DNA of 64,000 nucleotides from Haladaptatus salinisoli. GTDB lineage: Archaea; Halobacteriota; Halobacteria; Halobacteriales; Haladaptataceae. Within the stretch, counting starts at the first letter, position 1. Every line of letters starts with the position of its first letter. The position numbers and the translations under genes were made by a program. The stretch spans positions 2,096,823 to 2,160,822 of the forward strand of contig NZ_CP085327.1 of NCBI RefSeq assembly GCF_020614375.1. The letters are read 5' to 3'. Positions 34,104 through 42,610 of the stretch are shown one piece after another. The notes beneath the pieces are model-generated. The model did no database searches. It had not been told where the DNA came from and was given only the letters and a program-made list of their open reading frames with translations.

Positions 34104-34110
34104 AGGAGGA
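34104..34110 (+). promoter_or_regulatory. strong Shine-Dalgarno site of the SWIM gene
   Basis: AGGAGGA ends 6 nt before the ATG at 34117. It is the strongest ribosome-binding sequence I see in the window, where most genes are leaderless, and it implies a real 5' untranslated region. An AAAGCTTTAGGG stretch (34007-34018) may be the promoter. Confidence 0.65.
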
Positions 34111-34116
34111 AGCAAC

Positions 34117-34797
34117 ATGACGAACACAACAGCTTCCGGAAAAGTATCGCTCGCTCCGCTGGCCGACACCGGCGAGGCCGACCCTCGCTCGCAGCGCGCC
34201 AGAGCGGAGCGAATGGCCGTCACGACGCTCGGTGGCGGTCTCTACGAGGTCGAAAGCCAGAGCGACAACACGTACTTCGTCGACCTGCTCGGCGGTCGCT
34301 GCACCTGTCCCGACCACATGATGCGTGGCGTGCGGTGCAAGCACATCCGCCGGGTGGCCATCGAAATCAACGAGGGGCGAACGCCCCCGCCGGGAAAGGA
34401 GGCGGTCGAGTGCGCTCGATGCGACTCCGTCGTCTTCGTGGACGAACGGAAGGCGGACGAGACGCACTTCTGTGACTACTGCGAACTCCAGTCCGGCGAC
34501 GCCGTGGTCGACCGAGCGACGGGCGACCTGCTCATCGTCGTCCGGATGACCGACCGGCGAGCCGACGAGGTGGAGGTGCCGGACAAGGACTGCACCATCG
34601 CCGAGTACCCGACGAACCGGGAGTACCCGGCCGACGACCCGGTCGTGGAGGTGCTCTACCCGATTCCGTCGGGGCTGCGACCCGAGCAGTTGAAAGAGCA
34701 CCACCTCCGACGCTACTCGTTCCCGCGCTCGCGGCTCAAGTACCCCGAGCGCCCGAGCGACCAGTCCGAGCTGACGGACTTCCCGGAACCGAACTAA
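34117..34797 (+). CDS. SWIM zinc-finger protein
   Basis: 226-residue protein. The SWIM motif is CxC-x(n)-CxH: C65 and C67 (GRCTCPDHMMRGVRCKH) with the closing Cys-Lys-His. A second zinc ribbon follows (VECARCDSVVF and HFCDYCELQ). The rest is an acidic region with VVEVLYPIPSGLRPEQLKEHHLRRYSFPRSRLKYPERP. SWIM domains bind DNA or protein and occur with Rad51-type paralogs and transposases; no partner is visible here. It has an unusual strong Shine-Dalgarno site. Confidence 0.85.
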   Translation: MTNTTASGKVSLAPLADTGEADPRSQRARAERMAVTTLGGGLYEVESQSDNTYFVDLLGGRCTCPDHMMRGVRCKHIRRVAIEINEGRTPPPGKEAVECARCDSVVFVDERKADETHFCDYCELQSGDAVVDRATGDLLIVVRMTDRRADEVEVPDKDCTIAEYPTNREYPADDPVVEVLYPIPSGLRPEQLKEHHLRRYSFPRSRLKYPERPSDQSELTDFPEPN

Positions 34798-34798
34798 C

Positions 34799-35350
34799 CT
34801 ACGGTATTTTCTCGGTCGCCGCGAGGAGGGCGTCCGCGTCTTCCCGCGCGTAGAGGCGTCTTCCTCGTCGAGGAGCGCGAAGACGCTCTCTTGCATCCAA
34901 CTTGTACGGCGACTCGCCTTCGTACTCTCGTCGGAGCACGTGCGTCTTCTCGAAGTACGACTCTTCGGCCACGAACAGCCCTTGCTCGACGAGGAAACCG
35001 CTTCGGTCGTGTTCGACGACGCCGACGATGTAGTCGGCGAAATCGGCGAGGACGCGGAACTTGAGCGCGCCGTTTTTCCACCCGCCGCGAACGTCGACCA
35101 TCAAAAACGCGCAGGCGTTCGGACGGCGATTGAGTCGGTCCTCGACGAGTTGCAGGCGACGAATCTCGTCTCGACCGTAGCTGCCGAGGACGAAGTATGA
35201 AGCGTCCGTTCGAACGAGAGGCGCGAGTTCGCTGACGGCGTCCGAGAGCTCCTCGTACTCCTCGAGCGAGAGATTCGCGTCGTGGAGATGCTCGCCCGCC
35301 TTCGCCGCGATTTCGGAGAGTCCGGGAAGTTCGCCGGAGCGAGAGACCAC
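34799..35350 (-). CDS. conserved haloarchaeal protein, possible nucleotide-binding fold
   Basis: 183-residue protein with a likely GTG start (MVSRSGELPGLSE). Core sequence SYFVLGSYGRDEIRRLQLVEDRLNRRPNACAFLMVDV followed by FADYIVGVVEHDRSGFLVEQGLFVAEESYF resembles the alpha/beta, nucleoside-deoxyribosyltransferase-like haloarchaeal families (DUF7509 type); this is a tentative match. The C-terminal third is Arg-rich (ERLRAPRRGRRLY). The GTG is supported by a TATA box 25-34 nt upstream, which excludes the longer ATG form through it. Confidence 0.65.
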   Translation of the reverse strand: MVSRSGELPGLSEIAAKAGEHLHDANLSLEEYEELSDAVSELAPLVRTDASYFVLGSYGRDEIRRLQLVEDRLNRRPNACAFLMVDVRGGWKNGALKFRVLADFADYIVGVVEHDRSGFLVEQGLFVAEESYFEKTHVLRREYEGESPYKLDARERLRAPRRGRRLYAREDADALLAATEKIP

Positions 35351-35374
35351 GCCTTCCCTGATTCCGCTCGGACC

Positions 35375-35384
35375 ATATATTTTA
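35375..35384 (-). promoter_or_regulatory. TATA box selecting a GTG start
   Basis: Read on the minus strand this is TAAAATATAT, 25-34 nt before the GTG at 35350 and inside the longer open frame. Its position argues that translation starts at the GTG with a leaderless mRNA. Confidence 0.5.
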
Positions 35385-35482
35385 ACCGCCGAGTCGAGCA
35401 TCGAACGGCCGCCGTCAGTTCGATTGCGACCGATTCGATCATCACTGAAACGATTACGTCGCGCGGGAAACAGTGGATGAGT

Positions 35483-35888
35483 ATGGGCAGCATCTCGGGC
35501 GACCCGAACGTCGAGTCGGAGCGCGGAGACCCTGTACGTCGTAACGCAGGAGACGCGCTTCACGCTCCTCCAGAACATCCTCGGGCACCCCCAGCAACTG
35601 CCGTCGTTCAAGGAACTCGCGATGGTCAACCCGAGCAAGAGCGAGAGCACCGTTCACACGCACCTGAAAACGCTCCGCGACCACGGCGTCGCGAAAGCGG
35701 TGCGACTGCCGGAAGGCGAGCGTCGCCGCGACCTTCCGCACACGTTCTACGGCCTCACCGACGCGGGGCGGGCGTTCCTCGACCGACACAACGTGCTCCG
35801 CGCGGAGGAGACGTTCCGGACCATCCACGAGCGGATCGACAAACCGGACGAACTGCTGAAGTACGAGAACGCGCCGCGACCCGAGTAA
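35483..35888 (+). CDS. winged-helix transcription regulator with an apparent frameshift near its N terminus
   Basis: The main frame encodes ETLYVVTQETRFTLLQNILG then the helix-turn-helix block MVNPSKSESTVHTHLKTLRDHGVAKAVRLPEGERRRDLPHTFYGLTDAGRAF, a well-known haloarchaeal regulator layout. No ATG, GTG or TTG occurs in this frame between a TGA at 35478 and ATG 35622, which is inside the DNA-binding domain. A start ATG at 35483 (MGSISGDPNVESER) is in the wrong frame, one base out; deleting a G in the GCGCGGAGACC run at 35521-35531 would join them as ESERETLYVV. So it is a frameshifted gene, or a sequencing error. Confidence 0.65.
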
Positions 35889-36377
35889 CTACTTCAGTAT
35901 CGTCTCCGCTTCCTCCACCGAGAGGACGCCCTCCGCGACCGCGTTGAGCACGTCCCGGACGTCGTGCTCCGAATCGACCTCCTCGCCGTCGCTCCGGAGG
36001 TCGTCCATCGAGTCGCCTTCCTCCAGCGCGGTCTCCTTCTTGACACGGTAGTTTCCGCCGTCCGTCCGGTGCACGTCCGCCGGATGGAAGAAGTACCAGT
36101 CCTCGCGGTCGAACCGCACGCCGATCTTCGGTTTCGCGCCGAAGTTCTGCGAGAAGTACACCAGCGCCTCGACCTCCTCGCCGGAGAGGTAGATGGGGTC
36201 GCCGGAACTCGATTTCGCCTCGATGGCGTAGAACACGTCCCCGTTCCCCGCCAGCACGTCCGGCAGTTCGCGCTGGGTCGCACCCCCGCTCGCGGGGGCG
36301 CGCATGACGGCGAATCCCGCTTCGTCCAATCTGTTGACGAGTTCGCGCTCCCGACGGTCGCCTTTCGCGTTCGCCAT
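35889..36377 (-). CDS. hjc: Holliday junction resolvase Hjc
   Basis: 162-residue archaeal resolvase that cuts four-way DNA junctions during recombination. The nuclease core is seen: [13 protein letters not shown] with the first acidic residue (E10 or E12), [15 protein letters not shown] with D40, and AIEAKSSS with E53 and K55, which together form the type II restriction-like metal site. The C-terminal 50 residues are an acidic extension common in halophiles. Its stop is immediately next to the frameshifted regulator's stop on the other strand. Confidence 0.95.
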   Translation of the reverse strand: MANAKGDRRERELVNRLDEAGFAVMRAPASGGATQRELPDVLAGNGDVFYAIEAKSSSGDPIYLSGEEVEALVYFSQNFGAKPKIGVRFDREDWYFFHPADVHRTDGGNYRVKKETALEEGDSMDDLRSDGEEVDSEHDVRDVLNAVAEGVLSVEEAETILK

Positions 36378-36468
36378 TCGTATCCGACACTAACGTCTCA
36401 CGGTTAATATAGGGGTCGAAGCGGCGCGGCCACGTCGTTTTTCTGTTCGTGATTCGAAACGACCGCCA

Positions 36469-37302
36469 GTGGCCGAACAACGGGGACTCCACGACGACCG
36501 CGAGCGCGGCGATCAGCCCGCGCCGGACGACCAGAAACCCCGCCAGACCATCCTCGCACAGGAGATAGAATCGGGGCTGAACGAACTCGAACGACCGGCG
36601 GACGGACTGCTCCTGTCGGGACTGTCCGCGGGACTGGACATCGGCTTCGGCCCGCTCTTCATGGCGGTGCTGACGACGCTGGTCGCGACTTCGTGGGGGG
36701 AACCGCTCACGGAAATCGTCGTGGCGAACGCGTACGCCGTCGGCTTCATCTTCGTCATCCTCGGTCGCTCCGAACTGTTCACGGAGCACACCACGCTGGC
36801 GGTTCTGCCGGTGCTCGACGGGCAGGCGTCGATACGACAGTTGAGCCGGCTGTGGGGGCTCGTCTACCTCGGGAACGTCGTCGGCGGTGGCGTCTTCGCG
36901 GCGGTCGCGGTCTCGCTAGCGCCGGCCTACGGAATCGCCGAATCGGGAGCGTTCGTCGATATCGCCAAGAACCTCCTCAACCACGGCGCGCCGCTCCTGC
37001 TCGTCGGCGGCGTCCTCGCGGGCTGGCTGATGGGGCTGCTCTCGTGGCTCGTCACGGCGGCGCGCGAGACGATGGCTCGCGTCTTTTTCGTCTGGCTCAT
37101 CGCGACGACCATCGGTCTCGCCCACCTGCCTCACTCCATCGCCGGCAACGTGGAGGTGCTCGCCGGAATGCTGCTCTCGCCGTCGATAACGGCGCTCGAC
37201 TACGCCCGATTCCTCGTCCTCGCGACGGTCGGTAACGCCATCGGCGGCTCGACGTTCGTGGCGCTGTTGAAGTACGGTCACGTCGTGCGCGGCAGCGAGT
37301 AG
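36469..37302 (+). CDS. formate/nitrite-transporter-family channel
   Basis: 277-residue membrane protein of the FNT family, YfdC-like branch. A hydrophilic N-terminal 45 residues precede six TM helices; the repeat of ADGLLLSGLSAGLDIGFGPLF and GNVVGGGVFAAVAVS carries the broken-helix Gly-rich signatures of FNT pentamers. The substrate (formate, nitrite, hydrosulfide or other monovalent anion) cannot be judged. The start is a GTG giving MAEQRGLH. It lies divergent from hjc, 91 nt away. Confidence 0.85.
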   Translation: MAEQRGLHDDRERGDQPAPDDQKPRQTILAQEIESGLNELERPADGLLLSGLSAGLDIGFGPLFMAVLTTLVATSWGEPLTEIVVANAYAVGFIFVILGRSELFTEHTTLAVLPVLDGQASIRQLSRLWGLVYLGNVVGGGVFAAVAVSLAPAYGIAESGAFVDIAKNLLNHGAPLLLVGGVLAGWLMGLLSWLVTAARETMARVFFVWLIATTIGLAHLPHSIAGNVEVLAGMLLSPSITALDYARFLVLATVGNAIGGSTFVALLKYGHVVRGSE

Positions 37303-37325
37303 GAAAGAGAGACGGTTGCGACGAG

Positions 37326-38609
37326 TTACGTTCCGTGCTGCCAGCTACCCATGTACTCCGCTTGCTCGTCCGTGAGGGAGTCGAACTCCACGCCGTCGGC
37401 GTCCAGCTTAATTTCGGCGATTTCGCGGTCCAACTCGTCCGGCACGTCGTGGACGCCGGCGTCGTACTCCTCGCCGTTTTCGACCATCTCGCGGACGCAG
37501 GCGGCCTGCACGCCGAAGCTCTGGTCCATCACCTCGACCGGGTGGCCGAGCGCGATGGGCGCGGCGAGGTTGACGAGGCGGCCCTCGGCGAGCACGTTGA
37601 GGCGTCGGCCGTCTTCGAGTTCGTACTCCCTGACGCCGTCGCGGGCCTCGCGCTCGGCCACGGCGAGGTCGGACAGTTCGGGGAGGTTGATTTCGATGTC
37701 GAAGTGGCCCGCGTTGGCGAGCAGGACGCCGTCTTTCATCTCCCGGAAGTGCGCCTCGGTGATGACGTCGCGGTTGCCGGTCGTCGTGAGGAACACGTCG
37801 CCCTCCTTCGCGGCCTCGGCCATCGGTTTGACCTCGTAGCCCTCCATGTGGGCTTCGAGGGCGCGACGCGGTTCGACCTCCGTGACGACGACCTTCGCGT
37901 TCTGGCCCGCGGCTTTCTTGGCGACGCCCTTTCCGCAGTAGCCGTACCCTGCGACGACGACCGTCTTACCGGCCCACGAGAGGTTGGTCGTCATGGCGAT
38001 GGTGGCGAGCGAGGACTCGCCCGTGCCGTGGACGTTGTCGAACAGGCGCTTCATCGGCGTGTCGTTGACGGCGAAGACCGGATACTTCAGCGCGCCGTCC
38101 GCGTCCATCGCGCGGAGTCGGTGGACGCCAGTGGTCGTCTCCTCGCAGCCGCCGACGACGCTGTCGATGAGTTCGGGGTGGTCCTCGTGGATGGCGGCGA
38201 CCATGTCCATCCCGTCGTCCACGGTGACGGTGGGTTCGATGTCGATGACCGCCTCGATGGCGGCGTAGTACTCGTCCTCGTCCACGCCGCGCTTCGCGTA
38301 GCTCGTGATATTGGGGTGTTCGTCCAGCGCGGCGCTCACGTCGTCGTGGGTCGAGAGGGGGTTACAGCCGGTGACGGCGACCTCCGCGCCGCCCTCCGCC
38401 AGCGTCTCGACCAGCACCGCTGTCTTCGCTTCGACGTGCATCGCCATGCCGATACGCTGGCCGTCCAGCGGTTTCTCCGCGACGAACTCGTCTTGAACCG
38501 TCGTGAGAATCGGCATGTGTTGGCGCGCCCAGTCCATCTTCCGATGCCCTTCGACGCGAGCAGCCTCCACGTCGTCCAACTGCTCGCTGATCGATGGATA
38601 CTCTGCCAT
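37326..38609 (-). CDS. ahcY: adenosylhomocysteinase
   Basis: 427-residue NAD-dependent enzyme that splits S-adenosylhomocysteine to homocysteine and adenosine, keeping methylation reactions running. Typical blocks are AGCN-like VAVTGCNPLSTHDDV, EETTTGVHRL, PVFAVNDTPMKRLFDN, the Rossmann VVVAGYGYCGKG and the NAGHFDIEI motif. Length fits the short archaeal/bacterial form. The MAEYPSI ATG is preferred over an in-frame ATG nine codons upstream. A SAH/MTA deaminase lies 1 kb away, so two SAH-handling enzymes are close together. Confidence 0.96.
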   Translation of the reverse strand: MAEYPSISEQLDDVEAARVEGHRKMDWARQHMPILTTVQDEFVAEKPLDGQRIGMAMHVEAKTAVLVETLAEGGAEVAVTGCNPLSTHDDVSAALDEHPNITSYAKRGVDEDEYYAAIEAVIDIEPTVTVDDGMDMVAAIHEDHPELIDSVVGGCEETTTGVHRLRAMDADGALKYPVFAVNDTPMKRLFDNVHGTGESSLATIAMTTNLSWAGKTVVVAGYGYCGKGVAKKAAGQNAKVVVTEVEPRRALEAHMEGYEVKPMAEAAKEGDVFLTTTGNRDVITEAHFREMKDGVLLANAGHFDIEINLPELSDLAVAEREARDGVREYELEDGRRLNVLAEGRLVNLAAPIALGHPVEVMDQSFGVQAACVREMVENGEEYDAGVHDVPDELDREIAEIKLDADGVEFDSLTDEQAEYMGSWQHGT

Positions 38610-38725
38610 ACCTCGGAGATGGGTGACCGCACCCAAAACGCTACCGAAGGCGGTCGGCCTCGGTATCGAAAGTGATCGTATCGGCGGTCGGTCGACGATT
38701 CCGTCGACGGTTCTGAACGGCGGTT

Positions 38726-39376
38726 TCAGCGACCGTTTCCGCGGCCGTTCTTCCCGTTGCCGGGATGGTCGTCCCGCTCTTCGCCGTCGTCATTCGCGTC
38801 CTTCCCGTGTCCCTTTCCGGGGTGGTCGTCGCCTTTCTCCTTTCCGTTCTTCCCCGCGGAGCCCTTCGACCCCGCGCGGTCGGACTTTTTGTCGGCGGCG
38901 GGGTTGTGCTGGGTCACCCAGTCCGAGATGGCTCGGCCCGGGTGTTTCACGTCCTCGCCGGAGATGAGCGCGTGGACGAAGGCCGAGACGCGCTGGCCGA
39001 ACGGCCCGTCGCCGGTCTCCTCTTTCTCCTGCGGTGCGAGCAGCGTCGCGGCGGTCGAATCGGTCAGGTTGCCCTTCGTCGCCGCGATTTCGACCGTCGT
39101 GTTGTTCGCCGGGGTCGGGAGGGAGACCGTTCCGTTCGCGTCGGTGGTGTAGCTTCCTACTCCCGAGTAGGTGGAGTTGTTCAACGCCGTCACGGTGACC
39201 GAGGCGTTCTCGACCGCCGTTCCGTTCGACGCCACCGTCACGACGACGCCGTCGGTCTGGGAGACGCCGACCGTCATCCCGTCCGTCGTCTCTTCGCCGG
39301 TGCTTGCGAACGCGGGCGCGGCGACGGAGAGCAGAACTGTCACCGCGAGTATCGGTGCGAGCGTTTTCGGATTCAT
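38726..39376 (-). CDS. secreted protein with many N-glycosylation sites and Asp/Gly/Lys/His tail
   Basis: 216-residue predicted exported protein. A Sec signal (MNPKTLAPILAVTVLLSVAAPAFA) with cleavage after Ala24 is followed by a beta-rich, Ig-like region (about 30-115) with at least six N-x-S/T sequons, consistent with archaeal surface glycoprotein modification. The C-terminal 60 residues are low-complexity, rich in Gly, Asp, Lys and His, and contain the DDHPG element twice. No anchor or catalytic site is seen. Function unknown; such tails may bind metal or cell-surface polymers. Confidence 0.75.
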   Translation of the reverse strand: MNPKTLAPILAVTVLLSVAAPAFASTGEETTDGMTVGVSQTDGVVVTVASNGTAVENASVTVTALNNSTYSGVGSYTTDANGTVSLPTPANNTTVEIAATKGNLTDSTAATLLAPQEKEETGDGPFGQRVSAFVHALISGEDVKHPGRAISDWVTQHNPAADKKSDRAGSKGSAGKNGKEKGDDHPGKGHGKDANDDGEERDDHPGNGKNGRGNGR

Positions 39377-39568
39377 GCACTCTCTTTCACCCCGGACGAC
39401 CCCATAAACCCCGATTCTCGTTCGAGACCGTTATATCCGTACTCGGACAGTTCAGAACGGGCGAGACAGTTTAAAACCCGATATGATAGTTCAATTTCTA
39501 TCTCGTGAAAGCGGACATGAAGTTCGCGTTGCTGTGGAAATTGGGGTGGGAGGTTCGAACGAGTCGAA

Positions 39569-40861
39569 TCACTTCTCCGCCCGCTCGACGAGCGCTCTCG
39601 CCCGCTTCTCCGCTTCCTCCATAACGGACCGTTCGTCCATCGTCAACACTTCGCGGTCCGCCATGACGACGTTCCCGTCGCACACCGTATGTCTCACGTC
39701 GCCGCCGTGCGCGGCGTAGGCGAGGTGGCTGACGAGGTCGTGGTGCGGCGTGAGGTGGGCCGCCGAGAGGTCGAGCACCGCGAGGTCGGCGTTCGCACCC
39801 GCCTCGATTCGCCCGCCGTCGAACCCGAGCGCGCGGGAACTTCCCGCGGTCGCCATCCCGACGACCGACTCGGCGCTGACCGCGGCGGCGTCGTTCGCGG
39901 CGAGTTTACCGAGCATGGCCGCGTCTCGAATCTCGCCGAACATGTCGAGGTCGTTGTTCGAGGCCGCGCCGTCGGTTCCTAGCCCGACCGTGACGCCCGC
40001 GTCCAGCATCGCCTGCACGGGGGCCATTCCACTGGCGAGTTTCATGTTCGAGGCGGGACAGTGGACGACCGCGGTTCCCGTCTCCGCGAGCAGTTCGATT
40101 TCGGCGGTGTTGAGGTGGACGCCGTGGGCGACGAAGTCCCCCGATTCGGTCATCCCTTCGTCGCGGGCGTACTCCATCGGGCGCTCGCCGCGCTCCTCGA
40201 CGATGGGGACGACCTCCTCCTGCGTCTCGTTGGCGTGGTAGTGGAGCGGAACGCCGACCTCGCGCACGCGGGGAACGTACTCCTCCAAGTACCGCTCGCC
40301 GACCGTCGTGAGACTGTGGGGCATCACCGCGGTCGAGATGCGCCCGTCCGCCGCGCCGTCGAACTCCATGGCGACTTCGAGACCGGTCTCGAAGTCCGCG
40401 CGGGCGTCGTCCTCGTCCTTGCCGACCGTGACGACGCCATGGCCGAGGCGGGCGCGAACGCCGGCGTTCTCCACCGCTTCGACGACCTCGTCGACGTGGA
40501 AGTACATGTCCGCGAAGCCGGTCGTCCCCGACCGTATCATCTCCAGCAGGGCGAGTTCGGTTCCGGCGCGCACGTCCTCGGGCGTCAGGGCACTCTCGAC
40601 CGGCCAGACGTCCTCGCGGAGCCACGATTCGAGCGGTTTGTCGTCCGCGTACCCGCGCAGCAGCGTCATCGCGGCGTGGCAGTGGGCGTTGACGAGGCCC
40701 GGAATCACCAGGCCGTCGCTCGCGTCGAGCGTCTCGTCGCCCTCCGAAACGTCGCCGACGGCGAGTATCTCCCCCGCGTCTCGGTCGACCAGCACGTCGG
40801 CGCGTTCGACGGTCATGTTCGGTCGGAGCACCCGCCCGTCCGCGATTCGAAGCGTCGTCAT
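39569..40861 (-). CDS. mtaD: MTA/SAH deaminase (amidohydrolase)
   Basis: 430-residue amidohydrolase that deaminates 5'-methylthioadenosine and/or S-adenosylhomocysteine to the inosine forms. Zinc ligands and catalytic residues are visible: N-A-H60-C-H62 after GLVIPGLV, PLHYHANETQEE, VAHGVHL and GLGTDGAASNN. The family name often attached is dadD or mtaD. The ATG at MTTLRI is used. Substrate choice (MTA, SAH or 5'-deoxyadenosine) cannot be decided from sequence. It is divergent from hisG with 96 nt between the starts. Confidence 0.9.
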   Translation of the reverse strand: MTTLRIADGRVLRPNMTVERADVLVDRDAGEILAVGDVSEGDETLDASDGLVIPGLVNAHCHAAMTLLRGYADDKPLESWLREDVWPVESALTPEDVRAGTELALLEMIRSGTTGFADMYFHVDEVVEAVENAGVRARLGHGVVTVGKDEDDARADFETGLEVAMEFDGAADGRISTAVMPHSLTTVGERYLEEYVPRVREVGVPLHYHANETQEEVVPIVEERGERPMEYARDEGMTESGDFVAHGVHLNTAEIELLAETGTAVVHCPASNMKLASGMAPVQAMLDAGVTVGLGTDGAASNNDLDMFGEIRDAAMLGKLAANDAAAVSAESVVGMATAGSSRALGFDGGRIEAGANADLAVLDLSAAHLTPHHDLVSHLAYAAHGGDVRHTVCDGNVVMADREVLTMDERSVMEEAEKRARALVERAEK

Positions 40862-40957
40862 GCGTGCAGATTGGCCGGGCCGTCGCATGACTCTGGTGGA
40901 TCGTAGTTCGCGCCGGGAAAGCAAGAGTAATCCGTTTGGCGACCCGAACCGGAGACA

Positions 40958-41806
40958 ATGCGAATCGCCGTCCCCAACAAGGGTAGGTTGCACGACCCGT
41001 CGATGGAGCTGCTCGAACACGCGGGATTGCATACCGTGGACGGTACCGACCGAAAGCTGTACGCGAACACGGTCGACCCCGACGTGACGCTGCTGTTCGC
41101 CCGCGCCGCCGACATCCCCGAGTACGTGAGCGACGGCGCGGCGGACGCGGGAATCACGGGATTGGACCAGATGCGAGAGGCCGACCCGGGCAACGTCGAG
41201 GACCTCCTCGACCTCGACTTCGGGCAGTGTCGCCTCGTGCTCGCCGCGCCGGAGGACGGCGACATCGACGCCGTCGCGGACCTCGCGGGCAGAACCGTCG
41301 CCACCGAGTTCCCGCACATCGCGGAGACATACTTCGCCGAGACCGACGTCTCCCCCGACATCGTGGAGGTCAGCGGCGCGACGGAACTCACGCCCCACGT
41401 GGACATGGCCGACGCCATCATCGACATCACGAGCACGGGGACGACCCTGAAGGTGAATCGCCTCGCCGTCATCGACGAGGTGCTGTCGAGTTCGGTTCGG
41501 CTGTTCGCCCGCGAGGACGTGGTCGGCGACGAGAAGGTCGAACAGGTCGTGATGGCGCTTCGGTCGGTCATCTCGGCGGACGGCAAGCGCTACCTGATGA
41601 TGAACGCCCCCGAGGACAAGTTGGACGAAATCCGGGACGTGATACCCGGTCTCGGCGGCCCGACCGTGATGGACATCGCCGGAAACGGGAAGGTCGCGGT
41701 TCACACCGTCGTGGACGAGCGGTCGGTGTTCGAGACCATCAACGAGGTCAAGCAACTCGGCGCGAGCGGAATCCTGGTCACCGAAATCGAGCGATTAGTG
41801 GACTAG
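40958..41806 (+). CDS. hisG: ATP phosphoribosyltransferase HisG, long form
   Basis: 282-residue first enzyme of histidine synthesis, joining ATP and PRPP. The catalytic domain starts [19 protein letters not shown] and has [11 protein letters not shown] and the PRPP loop [12 protein letters not shown]. Residues from about 210 on form the C-terminal regulatory domain found only in the long HisG form, which binds histidine for feedback inhibition. No other his genes are in the window. The ATG matches the family start. Confidence 0.96.
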   Translation: MRIAVPNKGRLHDPSMELLEHAGLHTVDGTDRKLYANTVDPDVTLLFARAADIPEYVSDGAADAGITGLDQMREADPGNVEDLLDLDFGQCRLVLAAPEDGDIDAVADLAGRTVATEFPHIAETYFAETDVSPDIVEVSGATELTPHVDMADAIIDITSTGTTLKVNRLAVIDEVLSSSVRLFAREDVVGDEKVEQVVMALRSVISADGKRYLMMNAPEDKLDEIRDVIPGLGGPTVMDIAGNGKVAVHTVVDERSVFETINEVKQLGASGILVTEIERLVD

Positions 41807-41877
41807 AAACGAGACGGCGGGCGGTTATTTCCACCTCGTCAGCGTTCTCGGCGGCGACACCTCCGGCGAGCGTCGCG

Positions 41878-42189
41878 TCACGGCAACGGACAGAGGCTCG
41901 CCGTGAGGACCACCGTTTCGTCCGTCTCGTTCCGCGCCCCGTGGACGACGCCGCGCTCGTGGAGCACGACGCCGGGGGCCGAGACGATCTCCTCCGAGTC
42001 GCCCTGAATCACGGTCGCGTCGCCGTCGAGAACGTGGAAGACGTTGGTGCTGTCGCCGTGTTCGTGCGGGGAGAGTTCCGCGCCCGGCCCCAGAGCGAAT
42101 GCTTTCACGAGCACGTCGTCGGTCACGACCAGTTCCTCGGTCAGCACCTCGCCCTCGTCCGGGTCGAGGTCGGGATAGCGGTCGAGCAT
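41878..42189 (-). CDS. cupin-domain protein
   Basis: 103-residue single cupin barrel. The metal site residues are H42 and H44 (SPHEHGDSTNVFHVLDGD, cupin motif 1, with Glu43) and H83 (HERGVVHGARN, motif 2). Such small cupins bind Fe, Mn or Zn and may be dioxygenases, isomerases or ligand sensors. There is no signal or membrane part. It follows hisG tail to tail and precedes another small membrane protein gene on the same strand. Confidence 0.87.
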   Translation of the reverse strand: MLDRYPDLDPDEGEVLTEELVVTDDVLVKAFALGPGAELSPHEHGDSTNVFHVLDGDATVIQGDSEEIVSAPGVVLHERGVVHGARNETDETVVLTASLCPLP

Positions 42190-42298
42190 ACCGGGAGGAC
42201 GACCCGTCGGAACTTAAAGTCCGGTCGACTTCGTCGAACCGACGCGGCGCGCCTCGGGCCGAATTCGAACTTCGGGGTATCGGTTCGTCCCCGCGACT

Positions 42299-42538
42299 TC
42301 AGTCCGATTGTCCCCCGTGCTCGGCGTTCTCGGTGATGAACCCAGATTTGAAGCCGATCCACGCGAGCACGCTGATGAAGAGGATGGGCGGGAGGATGGC
42401 GAACCCCCAGAGCGGGTCCATCCCCCAGCCGAGGATGAGCGCGAGGTCGAACAGTCCGAGCGCGAGAAACGGGATGACCGCCTTCGCGGCGCGCTTCCTG
42501 TTTACCCCGGACGACTCGGTCGGCAGTGGCGTTCCCAT
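42299..42538 (-). CDS. small two-helix membrane protein
   Basis: 79-residue haloarchaeal membrane protein with helices at about 18-36 and 40-62 (AAKAVIPFLALGLFDLALIL and LWGFAILPPILFISVLAWIGF) and a hydrophilic C-terminal tail (ENAEHGGQSD). The ATG of MGTPLPTESSG is chosen; an upstream GTG extension has Arg-rich non-conserved sequence. No function can be assigned. It is divergent from the MBL hydrolase gene 72 nt away. Confidence 0.65.
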   Translation of the reverse strand: MGTPLPTESSGVNRKRAAKAVIPFLALGLFDLALILGWGMDPLWGFAILPPILFISVLAWIGFKSGFITENAEHGGQSD

Positions 42539-42610
42539 GACCGACCTTCGGCGTTCCACGACCAAAAACTACCCGTTCACGCTGAAGTGTCCGGCGGTCG
42601 TAGCGCCGGT

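Noticed and set aside
39483..39719. Open frame MIVQFLSRESGHEV... next to AT-rich DNA before the deaminase 3' end
   Set aside because: An AAAACC box is only 5-13 nt before its ATG, too close for a TATA role, and most of the frame is antisense to the deaminase gene.
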